A stretch of DNA of 64,000 nucleotides from Actinomadura sp. NAK00032 (lineage in GTDB: Bacteria > Actinomycetota > Actinomycetes > Streptosporangiales > Streptosporangiaceae), in assembly GCF_013364275.1 (NCBI RefSeq), contig NZ_CP054932.1, positions 7,626,001 to 7,690,000 on the forward strand, in the 5' to 3' direction. Positions within the stretch are counted from its first letter, which is position 1; each line of letters opens with the position of its first letter. The position numbers and the translations under genes are program-made. Below the pieces are notes generated by a model, which saw nothing but the letters and a program-made list of their open reading frames with translations, did no database searches and had not been told where the DNA came from. Shown in pieces: positions 7,932-16,474 of the stretch.

Positions 7932-9347
7932 TCAGCGGGCGATCTCGACGTTCTCCAGGACGCCGAGCGCGTCCGGGACCAGCACGGCGGCCGAGTAGTA
8001 GGTGCTGACCAGGTACGTCAGCAGCGCCCGGTCGCCGATGCCGGCGAACCGGACCGACAGGCCCGGCTCCACCTCGTCCGGCAGCCCGGTGCGGCGCAGC
8101 CCAATGACGCCCTGGTCCTCCTCGCCGGTGCGCAGCACCAGGATCGAGCTGGTCCCGGCCGGGGTGATCGGGATCTTGTCGCACGGGTAGATGGGGACGC
8201 CGCGCCACGCCTGGACGCGGCGTCCCTCGACCTCCGCGCAGGACGGGTACACCCCGCGCCGGGTGCACTCGCGGCCGAACGCGGCGATCGTCTTGGGGTG
8301 GGCGAGGAAGAAGCGGGACTTGCGCCGCCGCGACAGCAGCTCGTCCATGTCGGCGGGGGTCGGCGGGCCCCCGCTGGTCTGCAGGCGCTGCCGCAGGTCG
8401 GCGTTGTGCAGCAGCCCGAAGTCGCGGTTGTTGATGAGCTCGTGCTCCTGGCGCTCGCGCAGCTCCTCGATGGTGAGCCGGAGCTGCTGCTCGACCTGGT
8501 CCATCGGCCCGTTGTAGAGGTCGGCGACGCGGGCGTGGACGCGCAGCCTCGTCTGGGCGAGGCTCAGCCCGTACTCGCGCGGCGAGGCCTCGTAGTCGGC
8601 GAACGTGGCGGGCAGGACGGGTTCGCCGTCGTGCCCGGACGCCACCTCGATCGCCGCCTCGCCGTGCCGGGTCTGCGGCGGTGGCGGCGCGTCGCGGTAC
8701 TCCTCCAGGTGGGTGCGGAGGGCCTCGGACCGCTCGGTCAGCTCCTCGACCGCCGCGCGGGGCAGCGTCAGCACGATGGCCGGGGTCAGCGCGCGGAAGG
8801 TGTGCGGCCACTCCTCGTCGACGCCGAGCAGGGCGCGGTCGCCGAAGAACCGGCCGTCGGCGAGGATGCCGACCCGGGCCTCGCCGCCGTACTTGCCGGG
8901 ACCGGCCTCCTCGACCTTGCCGTGCGCGATCAGGTGGACGCCGTCGAGCGGCCGGCCGGCCGCCGCGATCGTCTCGCCGGGCGCGTACTCGTGCTGCTCG
9001 AACCGCGCGGCGAGGCCGTCCAGCACCTCCGGGTCGCCCAGGTCGCGCAGCGGCGGCAGCTCGGCCAGCTCCGGCGGGACCACGCGGACGGCGGCGCCGT
9101 CGTTGACGAACGTGACGATCCCGTCGCCGAGCTGGTAGGTGAGCCGCCGGTTCACCCGGTAGGTGCCCGCGTCGGCCCGCACCCACGGCAGCAGCCGGAG
9201 CAGCCACCGCGGGGTGATGCCCTGCATCTGCGGGACGGACTTGGTCGTCGTCGCGAGGTTGCGGGCGGCCTGCGTGCCGAGCGCGAGCCGCGCCCCGGTG
9301 GACCCGGCCGCGCCGGCCGGGCCGCTGTCGGTGGTCGGCTCCGTCAC
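7932..9347 (-). CDS. Family 2B encapsulin shell protein, copy A
   Basis: 471 residues from a GTG at 9347 that overlaps the upstream stop (GTGA). The N-arm carries the family segment ARNLATTTKSVPQMQGITPR (about 28-47) followed by RWLLRLLPWV. A cyclic-nucleotide-binding-like domain is inserted at about 108-215 (FFGDRALL at 168-175). The remainder is the HK97-type shell fold, with EAAIEVASGHDGEPVLPATF, YNGPMDQVEQQL and a C-terminal YYSAAVLVPDALGVLENVEIA. These proteins assemble closed cages around an enzyme. The inserted domain has His where an Arg is expected after the Pro of the phosphate cassette (EWPHTFRA), so canonical cAMP binding is doubtful. Clear paralogue of the neighbouring copy B. 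Confidence 0.93.
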   Translation of the reverse strand: MTEPTTDSGPAGAAGSTGARLALGTQAARNLATTTKSVPQMQGITPRWLLRLLPWVRADAGTYRVNRRLTYQLGDGIVTFVNDGAAVRVVPPELAELPPLRDLGDPEVLDGLAARFEQHEYAPGETIAAAGRPLDGVHLIAHGKVEEAGPGKYGGEARVGILADGRFFGDRALLGVDEEWPHTFRALTPAIVLTLPRAAVEELTERSEALRTHLEEYRDAPPPPQTRHGEAAIEVASGHDGEPVLPATFADYEASPREYGLSLAQTRLRVHARVADLYNGPMDQVEQQLRLTIEELRERQEHELINNRDFGLLHNADLRQRLQTSGGPPTPADMDELLSRRRKSRFFLAHPKTIAAFGRECTRRGVYPSCAEVEGRRVQAWRGVPIYPCDKIPITPAGTSSILVLRTGEEDQGVIGLRRTGLPDEVEPGLSVRFAGIGDRALLTYLVSTYYSAAVLVPDALGVLENVEIAR

Positions 9348-10789
9348 GCGCCGGCACCGCCGTGCGCGATCTCGACGGACTCCAGCATGCCGAGCGCGTC
9401 CGGAACGAGGACGGCGGCCGAGTAGTAGGCGCTGACCAGGTAGTTGATGAGCGCCTTCTCGTCGATCCCCATGTACCGGACGGACAGCCCCGGCTGGTAC
9501 TCGTCCGGCAGGCCCACCTGGTGGAGCCCGACGACGCCCTGCGCGGCCTCGCCGGTCCGCATCAGCAGGATCGAGCTGGTCTTGGTCCTGCTCACCGGGA
9601 TCTTGTTGCACGGGAAGATCGGCACGCCGCGCCAGCCGGGGACCTTGCTGCCGCCGACGTCGACGCTGCCGGGGTAGACGCCGCGCGCGCTGCACTCGCG
9701 GCCGAACGCGGCGATCGCCTTCGGGTGCGCGAGGAAGAACGCGGGTTCCTTCCAGACGAGGGTGAGCAGGTCGTCCATGTCGTCCGGCGTGGGCGGGCCC
9801 GAGCGGGTGTGGATGCGCTGGGACAGGTCGGCGTTGTGCAGGAGCCCGAAGTCGCGGTTGTTGATGAGCTCGTTCTCCTGGCGCTCGCGCAGCGCCTCGA
9901 TGGTCAGCCGGAGCTGCTGCTCGACCTGGTCCATCGGCTCGTTGTAGAGGTCGGCCACGCGGGTGTGGACGCGCAGCACGGTCTGCGCGACGCTCAGCTC
10001 GTACTCGCGCGGGGACGCCTCGTAGTCGACGAACGTCCCGGGCAGGACCGGCTCGCCCTCGTGCCCGGACGCCACCTCGATGGCCGCCTCGCCGTGCGCG
10101 TTGCTCGGCCGGTCGGGGCTCGCCCGGTACTCGTCCAGATGGGCCTGGAGGGACGCGGACTGGCCGAGGGTCTCCTGGAAGTCGGCGTCGCTCATGCTGA
10201 GGACGGTGCACGCGGTCACGGCCTTGACCGTGTGCTCCCAGGTCGGCTGCTCCTCGCCCTCGTCAGGCGCGAGCAGGGCCCGCTCGCCGAAGAAGTCGCC
10301 GTCGGCGAGGGTGCCGAGGGCGGCGTCGGCGCCGTACTCGCCGGCCCCGATCTTGCTGAGCTTGCCGTGCGCCACCAGGATGACGCGGTCGACCGGGCGG
10401 CCGCGCTCCACGATGACGTCGCCGGGCTCGTACTCCTGCTGGGTGAACCGGCCGGCGATGGCGTCCAGCGTCAGGTCGTCGTCGTAGCCGCGCAGCGGAG
10501 GCAGCTCGCCCAGCTCGCGGGGGATGACCCGGACGTCGGCGCCGGTGGTCACGAACGTGACCCGGCCGTCGCCGAGGGTGTAGGTGAGGCGCCGGTTGAC
10601 GCGGTAGGCGCCGCCGGCCGCCTGGACCCAGGGCAGCAGCTTCAGGAGCCACCTGGAGGTGATGCCCTGCATCTGCGGGACGGACTTGGTCGTGGTCGCC
10701 AGATTCCGTGCCGCCGCGGTACCGAGGCTCAACTGGTCCTGCTGCTGTTCCGTCACGTCCACACCACCGATTCGTCGAAGGTCCGTCAT
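9344..10789 (-). CDS. Family 2B encapsulin shell protein, copy B
   Basis: 481 residues from ATG 10789, chosen for a GGAAG element about 10 bases upstream; GTG 10756 is an alternative. Same order as copy A: N-arm with ARNLATTTKSVPQMQGITSR (about 28-47), cyclic-nucleotide-binding-like insert about 108-220 (FFGERALL at 167-174), then the HK97-type shell domain ending YYSAAVLVPDALGMLESVEIA. The insert lacks the usual phosphate-cassette Arg (TWEHTVKA). It is the first gene of a leftward set: copy B, copy A, polyprenyl synthase, Ser/Thr kinase. Two shell genes with a polyprenyl transferase is a recognised Family 2B arrangement, which suggests a mixed or two-component shell. Confidence 0.93.
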   Translation of the reverse strand: MTDLRRIGGVDVTEQQQDQLSLGTAAARNLATTTKSVPQMQGITSRWLLKLLPWVQAAGGAYRVNRRLTYTLGDGRVTFVTTGADVRVIPRELGELPPLRGYDDDLTLDAIAGRFTQQEYEPGDVIVERGRPVDRVILVAHGKLSKIGAGEYGADAALGTLADGDFFGERALLAPDEGEEQPTWEHTVKAVTACTVLSMSDADFQETLGQSASLQAHLDEYRASPDRPSNAHGEAAIEVASGHEGEPVLPGTFVDYEASPREYELSVAQTVLRVHTRVADLYNEPMDQVEQQLRLTIEALRERQENELINNRDFGLLHNADLSQRIHTRSGPPTPDDMDDLLTLVWKEPAFFLAHPKAIAAFGRECSARGVYPGSVDVGGSKVPGWRGVPIFPCNKIPVSRTKTSSILLMRTGEAAQGVVGLHQVGLPDEYQPGLSVRYMGIDEKALINYLVSAYYSAAVLVPDALGMLESVEIAHGGAGA

Positions 10790-11119
10790 GATGAGCCGTC
10801 TTCCGGCCAACGGTGACGCTACTGAACGTAATTGTTACATCGCAATGAGCCATCGGATTGCCGGATCGCCACACAACTCGCACCCACACGCCACTGCCCG
10901 AATCCGGCGCCGCACCGGCGTGCGCCGAGGCCAAGCGGACGACCAGTGGTTTTTACCGTCCAGTGGGGTTTCGCCCCAGGTCAGCGCGGTGCCACGTGAG
11001 GCAGATCACCCGATTTGTCGGCCTTGGCAAGGAAAGACCTACCGCATCCTGGTGTTGTACGGAACGAGCACAACAGGCCCGGTCAGGACGGGTCTGGCGA
11101 ACCGGAGGGGAGGCTCCCA
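10790..11119. other. Intergenic region upstream of the encapsulin operon
   Basis: About 330 bases without a convincing gene. The part next to the encapsulin start (10800-10860) is AT-richer than the surroundings and contains TGTAACAATTACG on the minus strand, a likely promoter area for the leftward operon. The rest precedes the small peptide gene at 11120. No clear operator repeat was seen. Confidence 0.4.
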
Positions 11120-11224
11120 GTGACCGCAGTCTGGACAGCACTGGCCATCGAGACGGGCACCGCACTGGTGATCGCGGGTTCGCTGGCGGGCTGGGCCCGC
11201 CGGCACTTCCGCCGCGCCCGCTGA
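11120..11224 (+). CDS. 34-residue single-pass membrane peptide
   Basis: A GTG at 11120 with a very strong upstream GGAGGGGAGG opens a 34-codon frame: a hydrophobic helix (WTALAIETGTALVIAGSLAGW) followed by a basic tail ARRHFRRAR. This is the topology of a small membrane peptide with its C-terminus inside. It converges on the MFS transporter 19 bp away. I do not recognise the family. Evidence is the ribosome-binding site and composition only. Confidence 0.5.
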   Translation: MTAVWTALAIETGTALVIAGSLAGWARRHFRRAR

Positions 11225-11243
11225 GCGGCCGCGCACCCGGCCT

Positions 11244-12641
11244 TCACGCCGCCCCGGAACCCGCCGGTTCCGGGGCGCGCTCGTTCCCGGCCTTCTCGAT
11301 CGGCACCCCCGCCGTCTCCGGGATCTTCATGATCGGCACCAGCGCCACCGCCGCCGCGATCATCAGGTAGTACGCCGGGACGTAGTTGGAGCCCGTCACG
11401 TCGATCAGCGACCCGACCAGCACCGCCGCCGTCCCGCCGAACAGCGACGTCGAGATGTTGTAGCCGATCGCGAACGCCCCGTACCGCACCTTCGTGGGGA
11501 ACATCGCCGGGAACGTCGCGCCGATCACCGCCAGCATCAGCACCAGCAGCCCGCCGACGATCGCGTACCCGGCCGCGACGCCGAGCTTGTTCTCGGTCTG
11601 CATGAGCGCGAACGCCGGGTACGCCAGCAGGAGGTAGCCGATCGCCGCCGTCATCAGCAGGGGTTTTCGTCCGATGAGGTCGGACAGGTGCCCGAGCGGC
11701 AGGATCACGGCCATCATCGCGAACTCCACGCCGATCGTGATGAGCTGCGCCGTGTCGTCGTTCATGTCCAGGAAGTCGACGAGGTACGAGGGCATGAACG
11801 TCAGCAGCGTGTAGTCCGCGACGTTCAGCAGGAACACGATGCCGATCAGCATCGCGATGACGCGCCAGTAGTGCTCCAGCGTCTCCTTGAGCGGCGACTG
11901 GGCCTTCTTGCCCTCCTGCTCCATGGCCTGGAAGGTCGGGGTGTCCTCGATCCTCGTCCGGACGTAGAGCCCGACGAGGCCGAGCGGCAGCGCCACCAGG
12001 AACGGGATGCGCCAGCCCCAGCTGTGCATGGCGCTCTCGCTGAGCGCCAGGTCCATGATGAACACCAGGCCGGCGCCGAGGATGTAGCCGGTCAGCGTGC
12101 CGAACTCCAGGAAGCTGCCGAAGAACCCGCGCCGGTGCGTCGGCGCGTACTCGGCGATCATCGTGGCGGCGCCGCCGTACTCGCCGCCCGTCGAGAAGCC
12201 CTGGATCAGCCGGACGGCCAGCAGTGCCAGCGGCGCGGCGATCCCGATCGTGTTGTAGTCCGGCAGGATCCCGATCACGAACGTCGAGCCCGACATCAGG
12301 ATGATCGTCGCGGCCAGCACCCGCTTGCGGCCGAGCTTGTCGCCCATCGGACCGAAGAACAGCCCGCCGAACGGGCGGGCCAGGAACGCCGCCGCGATCA
12401 GCGCGAACGAGCGCAGCGACGCGCTGCCCGCCGCCTCCTCCGGGAAGAACTTCGTGCCGATGATCGCCGTCATCACCCCGGCGCTGAACACGCCGAAGTC
12501 GAACCACTCGATGCAGTTCCCCATCGCGGACGCGATCACGGCCTTGTGGACGGCGCCGGTGCCGCCCCGGTCCGCCGGCAGGCTCGCCCCGTCGTCCGCC
12601 GGCCCGTCCGCCGCCCCGGTGCGCTCAGCGTCGTCGTTCAC
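11244..12641 (-). CDS. MFS transporter, metabolite:H+ symporter (MHS/ProP-like) family
   Basis: 465 residues with about 12 membrane helices. Family marks are GNCIEWFDFGVFS at the first helix, the loop GPMGDKLGRKR between helices 2 and 3, RLIQGFSTGGEYGGAATMIAEYAP in helices 4-5, and GWRIPFLVALPLGLVGLYVR. These match the ProP/KgtP group that imports osmolytes or carboxylates with protons; the substrate is not readable. The GTG start follows an acidic disordered head of about 30 residues. Monocistronic as far as can be seen. Confidence 0.88.
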   Translation of the reverse strand: MNDDAERTGAADGPADDGASLPADRGGTGAVHKAVIASAMGNCIEWFDFGVFSAGVMTAIIGTKFFPEEAAGSASLRSFALIAAAFLARPFGGLFFGPMGDKLGRKRVLAATIILMSGSTFVIGILPDYNTIGIAAPLALLAVRLIQGFSTGGEYGGAATMIAEYAPTHRRGFFGSFLEFGTLTGYILGAGLVFIMDLALSESAMHSWGWRIPFLVALPLGLVGLYVRTRIEDTPTFQAMEQEGKKAQSPLKETLEHYWRVIAMLIGIVFLLNVADYTLLTFMPSYLVDFLDMNDDTAQLITIGVEFAMMAVILPLGHLSDLIGRKPLLMTAAIGYLLLAYPAFALMQTENKLGVAAGYAIVGGLLVLMLAVIGATFPAMFPTKVRYGAFAIGYNISTSLFGGTAAVLVGSLIDVTGSNYVPAYYLMIAAAVALVPIMKIPETAGVPIEKAGNERAPEPAGSGAA

Positions 12642-12713
12642 GCGCTACCTCTGCCCGATGATCGGCGAAGCTAACGCCGGGTCACGCCGCGGCCACTCGC
12701 CGGAGCGGCGCCG

Positions 12714-13271
12714 TCACGCCTTCCCGGACCTGCCCGCGGCGCCCTTGGACGCCTTCGGCTTCGCCGGGCGGGTGTCCTCGTCCTCGTCCTCGTCGTCGGG
12801 CAGCGCGGGCAGCGCCGTGGTGGGCTGGTCCGCGACCTCGCCGGGCAGTTCGTCGGTGCGCCCCGGGTCGCCGTCGAGCAACTCGTCGAGGGTGGCGGTG
12901 CGGTCCGCGCCCGCCGGCTCGTCCAGCAGGAGGTCGTCCTCGGGGATCGACACGAGCGCCTGCGTCTCCACCGACTCCCGGGTGATCACGCCGCTGGCGA
13001 GGACGTTGTTGCGGTGCCGCAGCATGCCGTTCTCGCGGAGCAGGTTGTCGACGTCCGAGCGGGCCCGCGCGATGCGGCGGCTCAGCCGGACGTGCACGAG
13101 GAACCCGCCCGCCGCCGCGCCGAGGATGAACCCGGCGACGGGGAGGCCGACCGCGGGCGGCGCGAGCGTGGCCACCAGCGCGACGGCGACCAGCGCGACG
13201 ACCACGGCAAGCGCGACGAAGTGCTCCTCCATCCAGTCGAGGACGGTGTTGACGCGCTTGGGGATCCTCAC
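12714..13271 (-). CDS. Two-helix membrane protein with acidic tail, unknown function
   Basis: 185 residues from a GTG at 13271, fixed by GGAGGAG seven bases upstream. A short basic and amphipathic head (IPKRVNTVLDWMEEHF) precedes two membrane helices (about 19-40 and 44-65), then a heptad-like helical stretch (RLSRRIARARSDVDNLLRENGMLRHRNNV split by arginines) that could be a coiled coil, then an acidic disordered tail with DDEDEDED. The layout recalls LapA-type membrane proteins, but no conserved motif supports a name. Confidence 0.65.
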   Translation of the reverse strand: MRIPKRVNTVLDWMEEHFVALAVVVALVAVALVATLAPPAVGLPVAGFILGAAAGGFLVHVRLSRRIARARSDVDNLLRENGMLRHRNNVLASGVITRESVETQALVSIPEDDLLLDEPAGADRTATLDELLDGDPGRTDELPGEVADQPTTALPALPDDEDEDEDTRPAKPKASKGAAGRSGKA

Positions 13272-13473
13272 TCGGCGACTCCTCCACTCGGCTCGGGCGG
13301 CGCCGGCGCGCGGCGGTTCACCGGCCCCGCGACGCCGCTGTTCGGATGCACCGCCGGGCACCGCGGCCGGGACGGTCCGGGCGCGCACCCGCACCGGCGC
13401 GCCGCTCTCCTGCACCGGACGCGCCTCCGCGAGATGCTGACCGCAGGAAGGCCGTCCGAAACCCCAACTGTAC

Positions 13474-13640
13474 TTGACTGCTCCCCTCACTGAAGGGAAG
13501 GGATTGTTCAGCCCCCTCCCGCCACGAGATGTGCGGGGATTCACGGCTCAGGCCGCCTCCCGCCCCGGCGGGGCGGGAGGTCTTGCGCCATCGGCACCGT
13601 CCGGGTCCAGACCCGCCCGGACCAGCATCACGCGCGCGGA
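13474..13640 (-). ncRNA. Probable guide (omega) RNA at the tnpB 3' end
   Basis: In characterised TnpB systems the guide RNA scaffold spans the 3' end of tnpB and the right-end hairpin, with the guide read from flanking DNA. Here that interval holds a perfect 12-bp inverted repeat with one central base (13556-13580) at the last coding codons and a second hairpin (13482-13498) at the right terminus. The guide would derive from bases just below 13474. Placement is by analogy; boundaries are approximate. Confidence 0.4.
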
Positions 13641-14741
13641 GTTCTTGTCCCTGGGCCGGGACGTCCCGCACGCGGTGCAAGTGTAGACACGCTCCGACAG
13701 CGGCAGGCGGTGCTTGGCTCTCGCACCGCACTGTCCGCAGTCCATGGTGGTGTAAGCCGGGTCCACCAGACGGACGTCCCGGCAGTGTTTGCGACCCATC
13801 TCGATCAAGGCCCTCTTGGCGGCGCCGATCGCAGCGTCGGCCGACTTGCGCGCCATCGTCGAGCGGGCCAGGAACTTAGGGTGGAAGTCCTCCACCGCGA
13901 CCACGTCGTGATCGCGCATCACTTTCTTGGCCCATTTGCGGGCGTCGTCCTGGCGCTGCCGCGCGGCCTTGGTGTGCGCCTTGGCCGCCCGCCGCCGTGC
14001 CATGCGGTATCCCTTGGACTGCGACTTGCCCTTTGGGGCGCGGCGCCGGGCCATCTGCCGCTGATAGCGCGCCAGCCGCGCGGCGCCCTTCTTCCCGTGA
14101 CCGGCATGGGGCAGGTCGTGTTCATCACTGGTCGTGGTCGCGGTCTCGGCCACACCCCAGTCCACGCCGAGGACGCGACCGGTGGGCGCCAGCGGCTCCA
14201 CCCGCGCGAGCACCACGAACGAGGCGTACCAGTGCCCCAGGCAGTCGCGGTGGATCCGCACCGAGGACGGGATCCCGGGCAGGCGGCGCGACCACACCAC
14301 CACCGCCGCGACGCCGCACGCCAGATGCAGGCGGTCGTCCTTGAGTCGGAACCCGCGTCGTGTGTAGTTCAGCGTCGGACGGGCCACGCCCCTCTTCTTC
14401 AGACGCGGCATCCCGGCCCGCCGTCCGACCGGCAGCCCCGCCTTGATGTCGGCCAACGCCCTGGCCCGCGACTTGCCGAAGTCGCGGACGGTCTGCTGCT
14501 GGGGCACTGACGCGCCCGCGCCCAGCCACCGCTGCTCGGCGCGCCATCCGGTCAGCATCCTGTCCAGCCGCGCCGGACCGCACGCCTCACCCGCCGCGTG
14601 TGCGGCCCGGGACCGGGACACACACTCATTCCACACCCATCGACACCGATCCCACTCGGCCAGAAGCGCACGCTCAGCGGCCGACGACAACCGCAACCGG
14701 TACCCGTACCGGGCGCTACCCCCACCGTCTGCCGCCGTCAC
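13548..14741 (-). CDS. tnpB: TnpB, RNA-guided nuclease of an IS200/IS605-type element
   Basis: About 397 residues. RuvC-I is VLGVDWGVAETA with the catalytic Asp, RuvC-II is VVAVEDFHPKFL with the Glu, and RuvC-III is RDKNSARVML with the Asp; between II and III lies a four-cysteine zinc ribbon (CGQCGA and CTACG). All three catalytic residues are present, so it looks intact. TnpB is a programmable DNA endonuclease guided by an RNA from the element's right end and helps keep the element in place. Start codon uncertain: TTG 14750, GTG 14747 and GTG 14741 are in frame; GAAGG is nine bases before the last. No tnpA accompanies it. Confidence 0.92.
   Translation of the reverse strand: MTAADGGGSARYGYRLRLSSAAERALLAEWDRCRWVWNECVSRSRAAHAAGEACGPARLDRMLTGWRAEQRWLGAGASVPQQQTVRDFGKSRARALADIKAGLPVGRRAGMPRLKKRGVARPTLNYTRRGFRLKDDRLHLACGVAAVVVWSRRLPGIPSSVRIHRDCLGHWYASFVVLARVEPLAPTGRVLGVDWGVAETATTTSDEHDLPHAGHGKKGAARLARYQRQMARRRAPKGKSQSKGYRMARRRAAKAHTKAARQRQDDARKWAKKVMRDHDVVAVEDFHPKFLARSTMARKSADAAIGAAKRALIEMGRKHCRDVRLVDPAYTTMDCGQCGARAKHRLPLSERVYTCTACGTSRPRDKNSARVMLVRAGLDPDGADGARPPAPPGREAA
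13556..13580. repeat. Perfect inverted repeat at tnpB stop
   Basis: CCTCCCGCCCCG, one G, then its exact complement. It encodes part of the Pro-rich TnpB tail and lies 8 bases before the stop on the minus strand. It is probably a structural stem of the element's guide RNA and may also work as a terminator. Confidence 0.6.
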
Positions 14742-14928
14742 GAGCACCAACCTTCAATCAACGCTACGTAATCATATTGCCACTCTAAGGTCATGCATGA
14801 CGGCCGGATTCCTCTCCGGCCTGAAGGCAGACGCATCCTCCGGGAACACAGTGACGTCGGTCGCTGCGGCGGCGGGCGGCTCGCGCCGGGATGCGAACAC
14901 ATGGTCGCGGCGAATATCGTCCATGTAT

Positions 14929-16332
14929 ATGAGCGAACACTTTGACGTCGTGGTCCTCGGCGCGGGCCCGGGTGGATATGTCGCCGCGATCCGGTCGGCA
15001 CAGCTCGGGCTGAAGACGGCGATCATCGAGGAGAAATACTGGGGCGGGGTGTGCCTCAACGTCGGCTGCATCCCGTCGAAGGCGCTGCTGCGCAACGCGG
15101 AGCTGGCGCACATCTTCACCAAGGAGCAGGAGACCTTCGGGATCAACGTCGAGGGCAGCGTGTCCTTCGACTACGGCGTCGCGTTCCAGCGCAGCCGGCA
15201 GGTGTCGGACAAGCTCGTCAAGGGCGTCCAGTTCCTGATGAAGAAGAACAAGATCACGTCCTATGACGGACGGGGCACGTTCACCGACCCGAACACCCTG
15301 CAGGTCGCCCGCGCGGACGGCTCGTCGGAGACGGTGACGTTCGACAACTGCATCATCGCGGCGGGCGCCCACACCAAGCTGCTGCCGGGCACGTCGCTGT
15401 CGGAGCGGGTCGTCACCTACGAGGAGCAGATCCTCAGCTCCGAGCTGCCGGACAGCATCGTCATCGCCGGCGCGGGCGCGATCGGCGTCGAGTTCGCCTA
15501 CGTGCTGCACAACTACGGGGTGAAGGTCACGATCGTCGAGTTCCTCGACCGGATGGTCCCGAACGAGGACGCCGACGTCTCCAAGGAGCTCGCCAAGCGC
15601 TACCGCAAGCTCGGCGTGGACGTCCTCACCTCCACCCGCGTGGACGCGATCGACGACTCCGGCGAGAAGGTCAAGGTCACCGTCACCGGCAAGGACGGCG
15701 CCCAGCAGGTCATCGAGACCGACAAGGTCCTCCAGGCGATCGGCTTCCAGCCGAACGTGGAGGGCTACGGCCTGGAGAAGACCGGCGTGGCCCTCACCGA
15801 GCGCGGCGCGATCGACGTGGACGGCCGCTGCCGCACGTCCGTCCCGCACATCTACGCGATCGGCGACGTCACCGCGAAGCTGATGCTCGCGCACGCCGCC
15901 GAGGCCATGGGCATCGTCGCCGCCGAGACCATCGCGGACGCCGAGACGATGGAACTCGAGTACATCATGATCCCCCGCGCGACCTACTGCCAGCCGCAGG
16001 TCGCGAGCTTCGGCTACACCGAGGCCCAGGCCAAGGAGCAGGGCTTCGACGTCAAGACCGCGAAGTTCCCCTACAGCGCCAACGGCAAGGCCCTCGGCAT
16101 GGGCGAGGGCGACGGCTTCGTCAAGGTGATCAGCGACGCCAAGTACGGCGAGATCCTCGGCGCCCACATGATCGGCCCCGAGGTCACCGAACTCCTCCCC
16201 GAACTGACCCTGGCCCAGCAGTGGGACCTCACGGTCAACGAGGTGGCCCGCAACGTCCACGCCCACCCCACCCTGGGCGAGGCGATGAAGGAGGCCGTCC
16301 ACGGCCTCGCCGGCCACATGATCAACCTCTGA
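14929..16332 (+). CDS. lpdA: Dihydrolipoyl dehydrogenase
   Basis: 467 residues from ATG 14929 (ATG 14923 is equally possible). FAD-binding motif VVLGAGPGGYVAAI, redox pair in WGGVCLNVGCIPSKALL, NAD-binding GAGAIGVEFAYVLHNYG, second FAD motif IYAIGDV, and the C-terminal interface ending HAHPTLGEAMKEA with the catalytic His-x4-Glu dyad. It reoxidises lipoyl groups of the 2-oxoacid dehydrogenase and related complexes in the cytoplasm. The gene stands alone, with the TnpB element directly upstream and a strong hairpin directly downstream; no clear ribosome-binding site precedes either ATG. Confidence 0.96.
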   Translation: MSEHFDVVVLGAGPGGYVAAIRSAQLGLKTAIIEEKYWGGVCLNVGCIPSKALLRNAELAHIFTKEQETFGINVEGSVSFDYGVAFQRSRQVSDKLVKGVQFLMKKNKITSYDGRGTFTDPNTLQVARADGSSETVTFDNCIIAAGAHTKLLPGTSLSERVVTYEEQILSSELPDSIVIAGAGAIGVEFAYVLHNYGVKVTIVEFLDRMVPNEDADVSKELAKRYRKLGVDVLTSTRVDAIDDSGEKVKVTVTGKDGAQQVIETDKVLQAIGFQPNVEGYGLEKTGVALTERGAIDVDGRCRTSVPHIYAIGDVTAKLMLAHAAEAMGIVAAETIADAETMELEYIMIPRATYCQPQVASFGYTEAQAKEQGFDVKTAKFPYSANGKALGMGEGDGFVKVISDAKYGEILGAHMIGPEVTELLPELTLAQQWDLTVNEVARNVHAHPTLGEAMKEAVHGLAGHMINL

Positions 16333-16341
16333 CCCCCACCC

Positions 16342-16375
16342 GGCGTGTTCGCCTCCCCCACGAGGCGAACACGCC
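16342..16375 (+). terminator. Terminator hairpin after lpdA
   Basis: Perfect 14-bp stem GGCGTGTTCGCCTC with loop CCCCAC, 10 bases after the lpdA stop. There is no T-tract, which is common for actinobacterial terminators. Confidence 0.75.
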
Positions 16376-16474
16376 CCGGCCGTCCGCCGTCCGCCGTCGG
16401 CTTCGGCGAGCACGAAATCTCCGCGTTCCCGAGTCGATATGATCACCGGTCCGGGGGATGTGTGAGGAGGGGTC

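Larger units (their letters stand above)
13474..14830 (-). mobile_element. IS200/IS605-type element carrying tnpB only
   Basis: Right end: on the minus strand a TTCAGTGAGGGGAGCAGTCAA-like terminus (hairpin at 13482-13498) ends at about 13474. Left end: a GGCCGGA/TCCGGCC hairpin at 14802-14821, about 50-80 bases before tnpB. No Y1 transposase gene (tnpA) is present, so it would need help in trans to move. The exact left boundary is not fixed. It sits in the upstream region of lpdA and may have displaced or replaced that promoter. Confidence 0.7.

Noticed and set aside
9348..10211. N-terminal extension of encapsulin copy A into copy B
   Set aside because: The extended reading overlaps copy B in another frame and is Arg-rich noise. 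The GTG at 9347 with GTGA overlap and the conserved N-arm right after it define the start.
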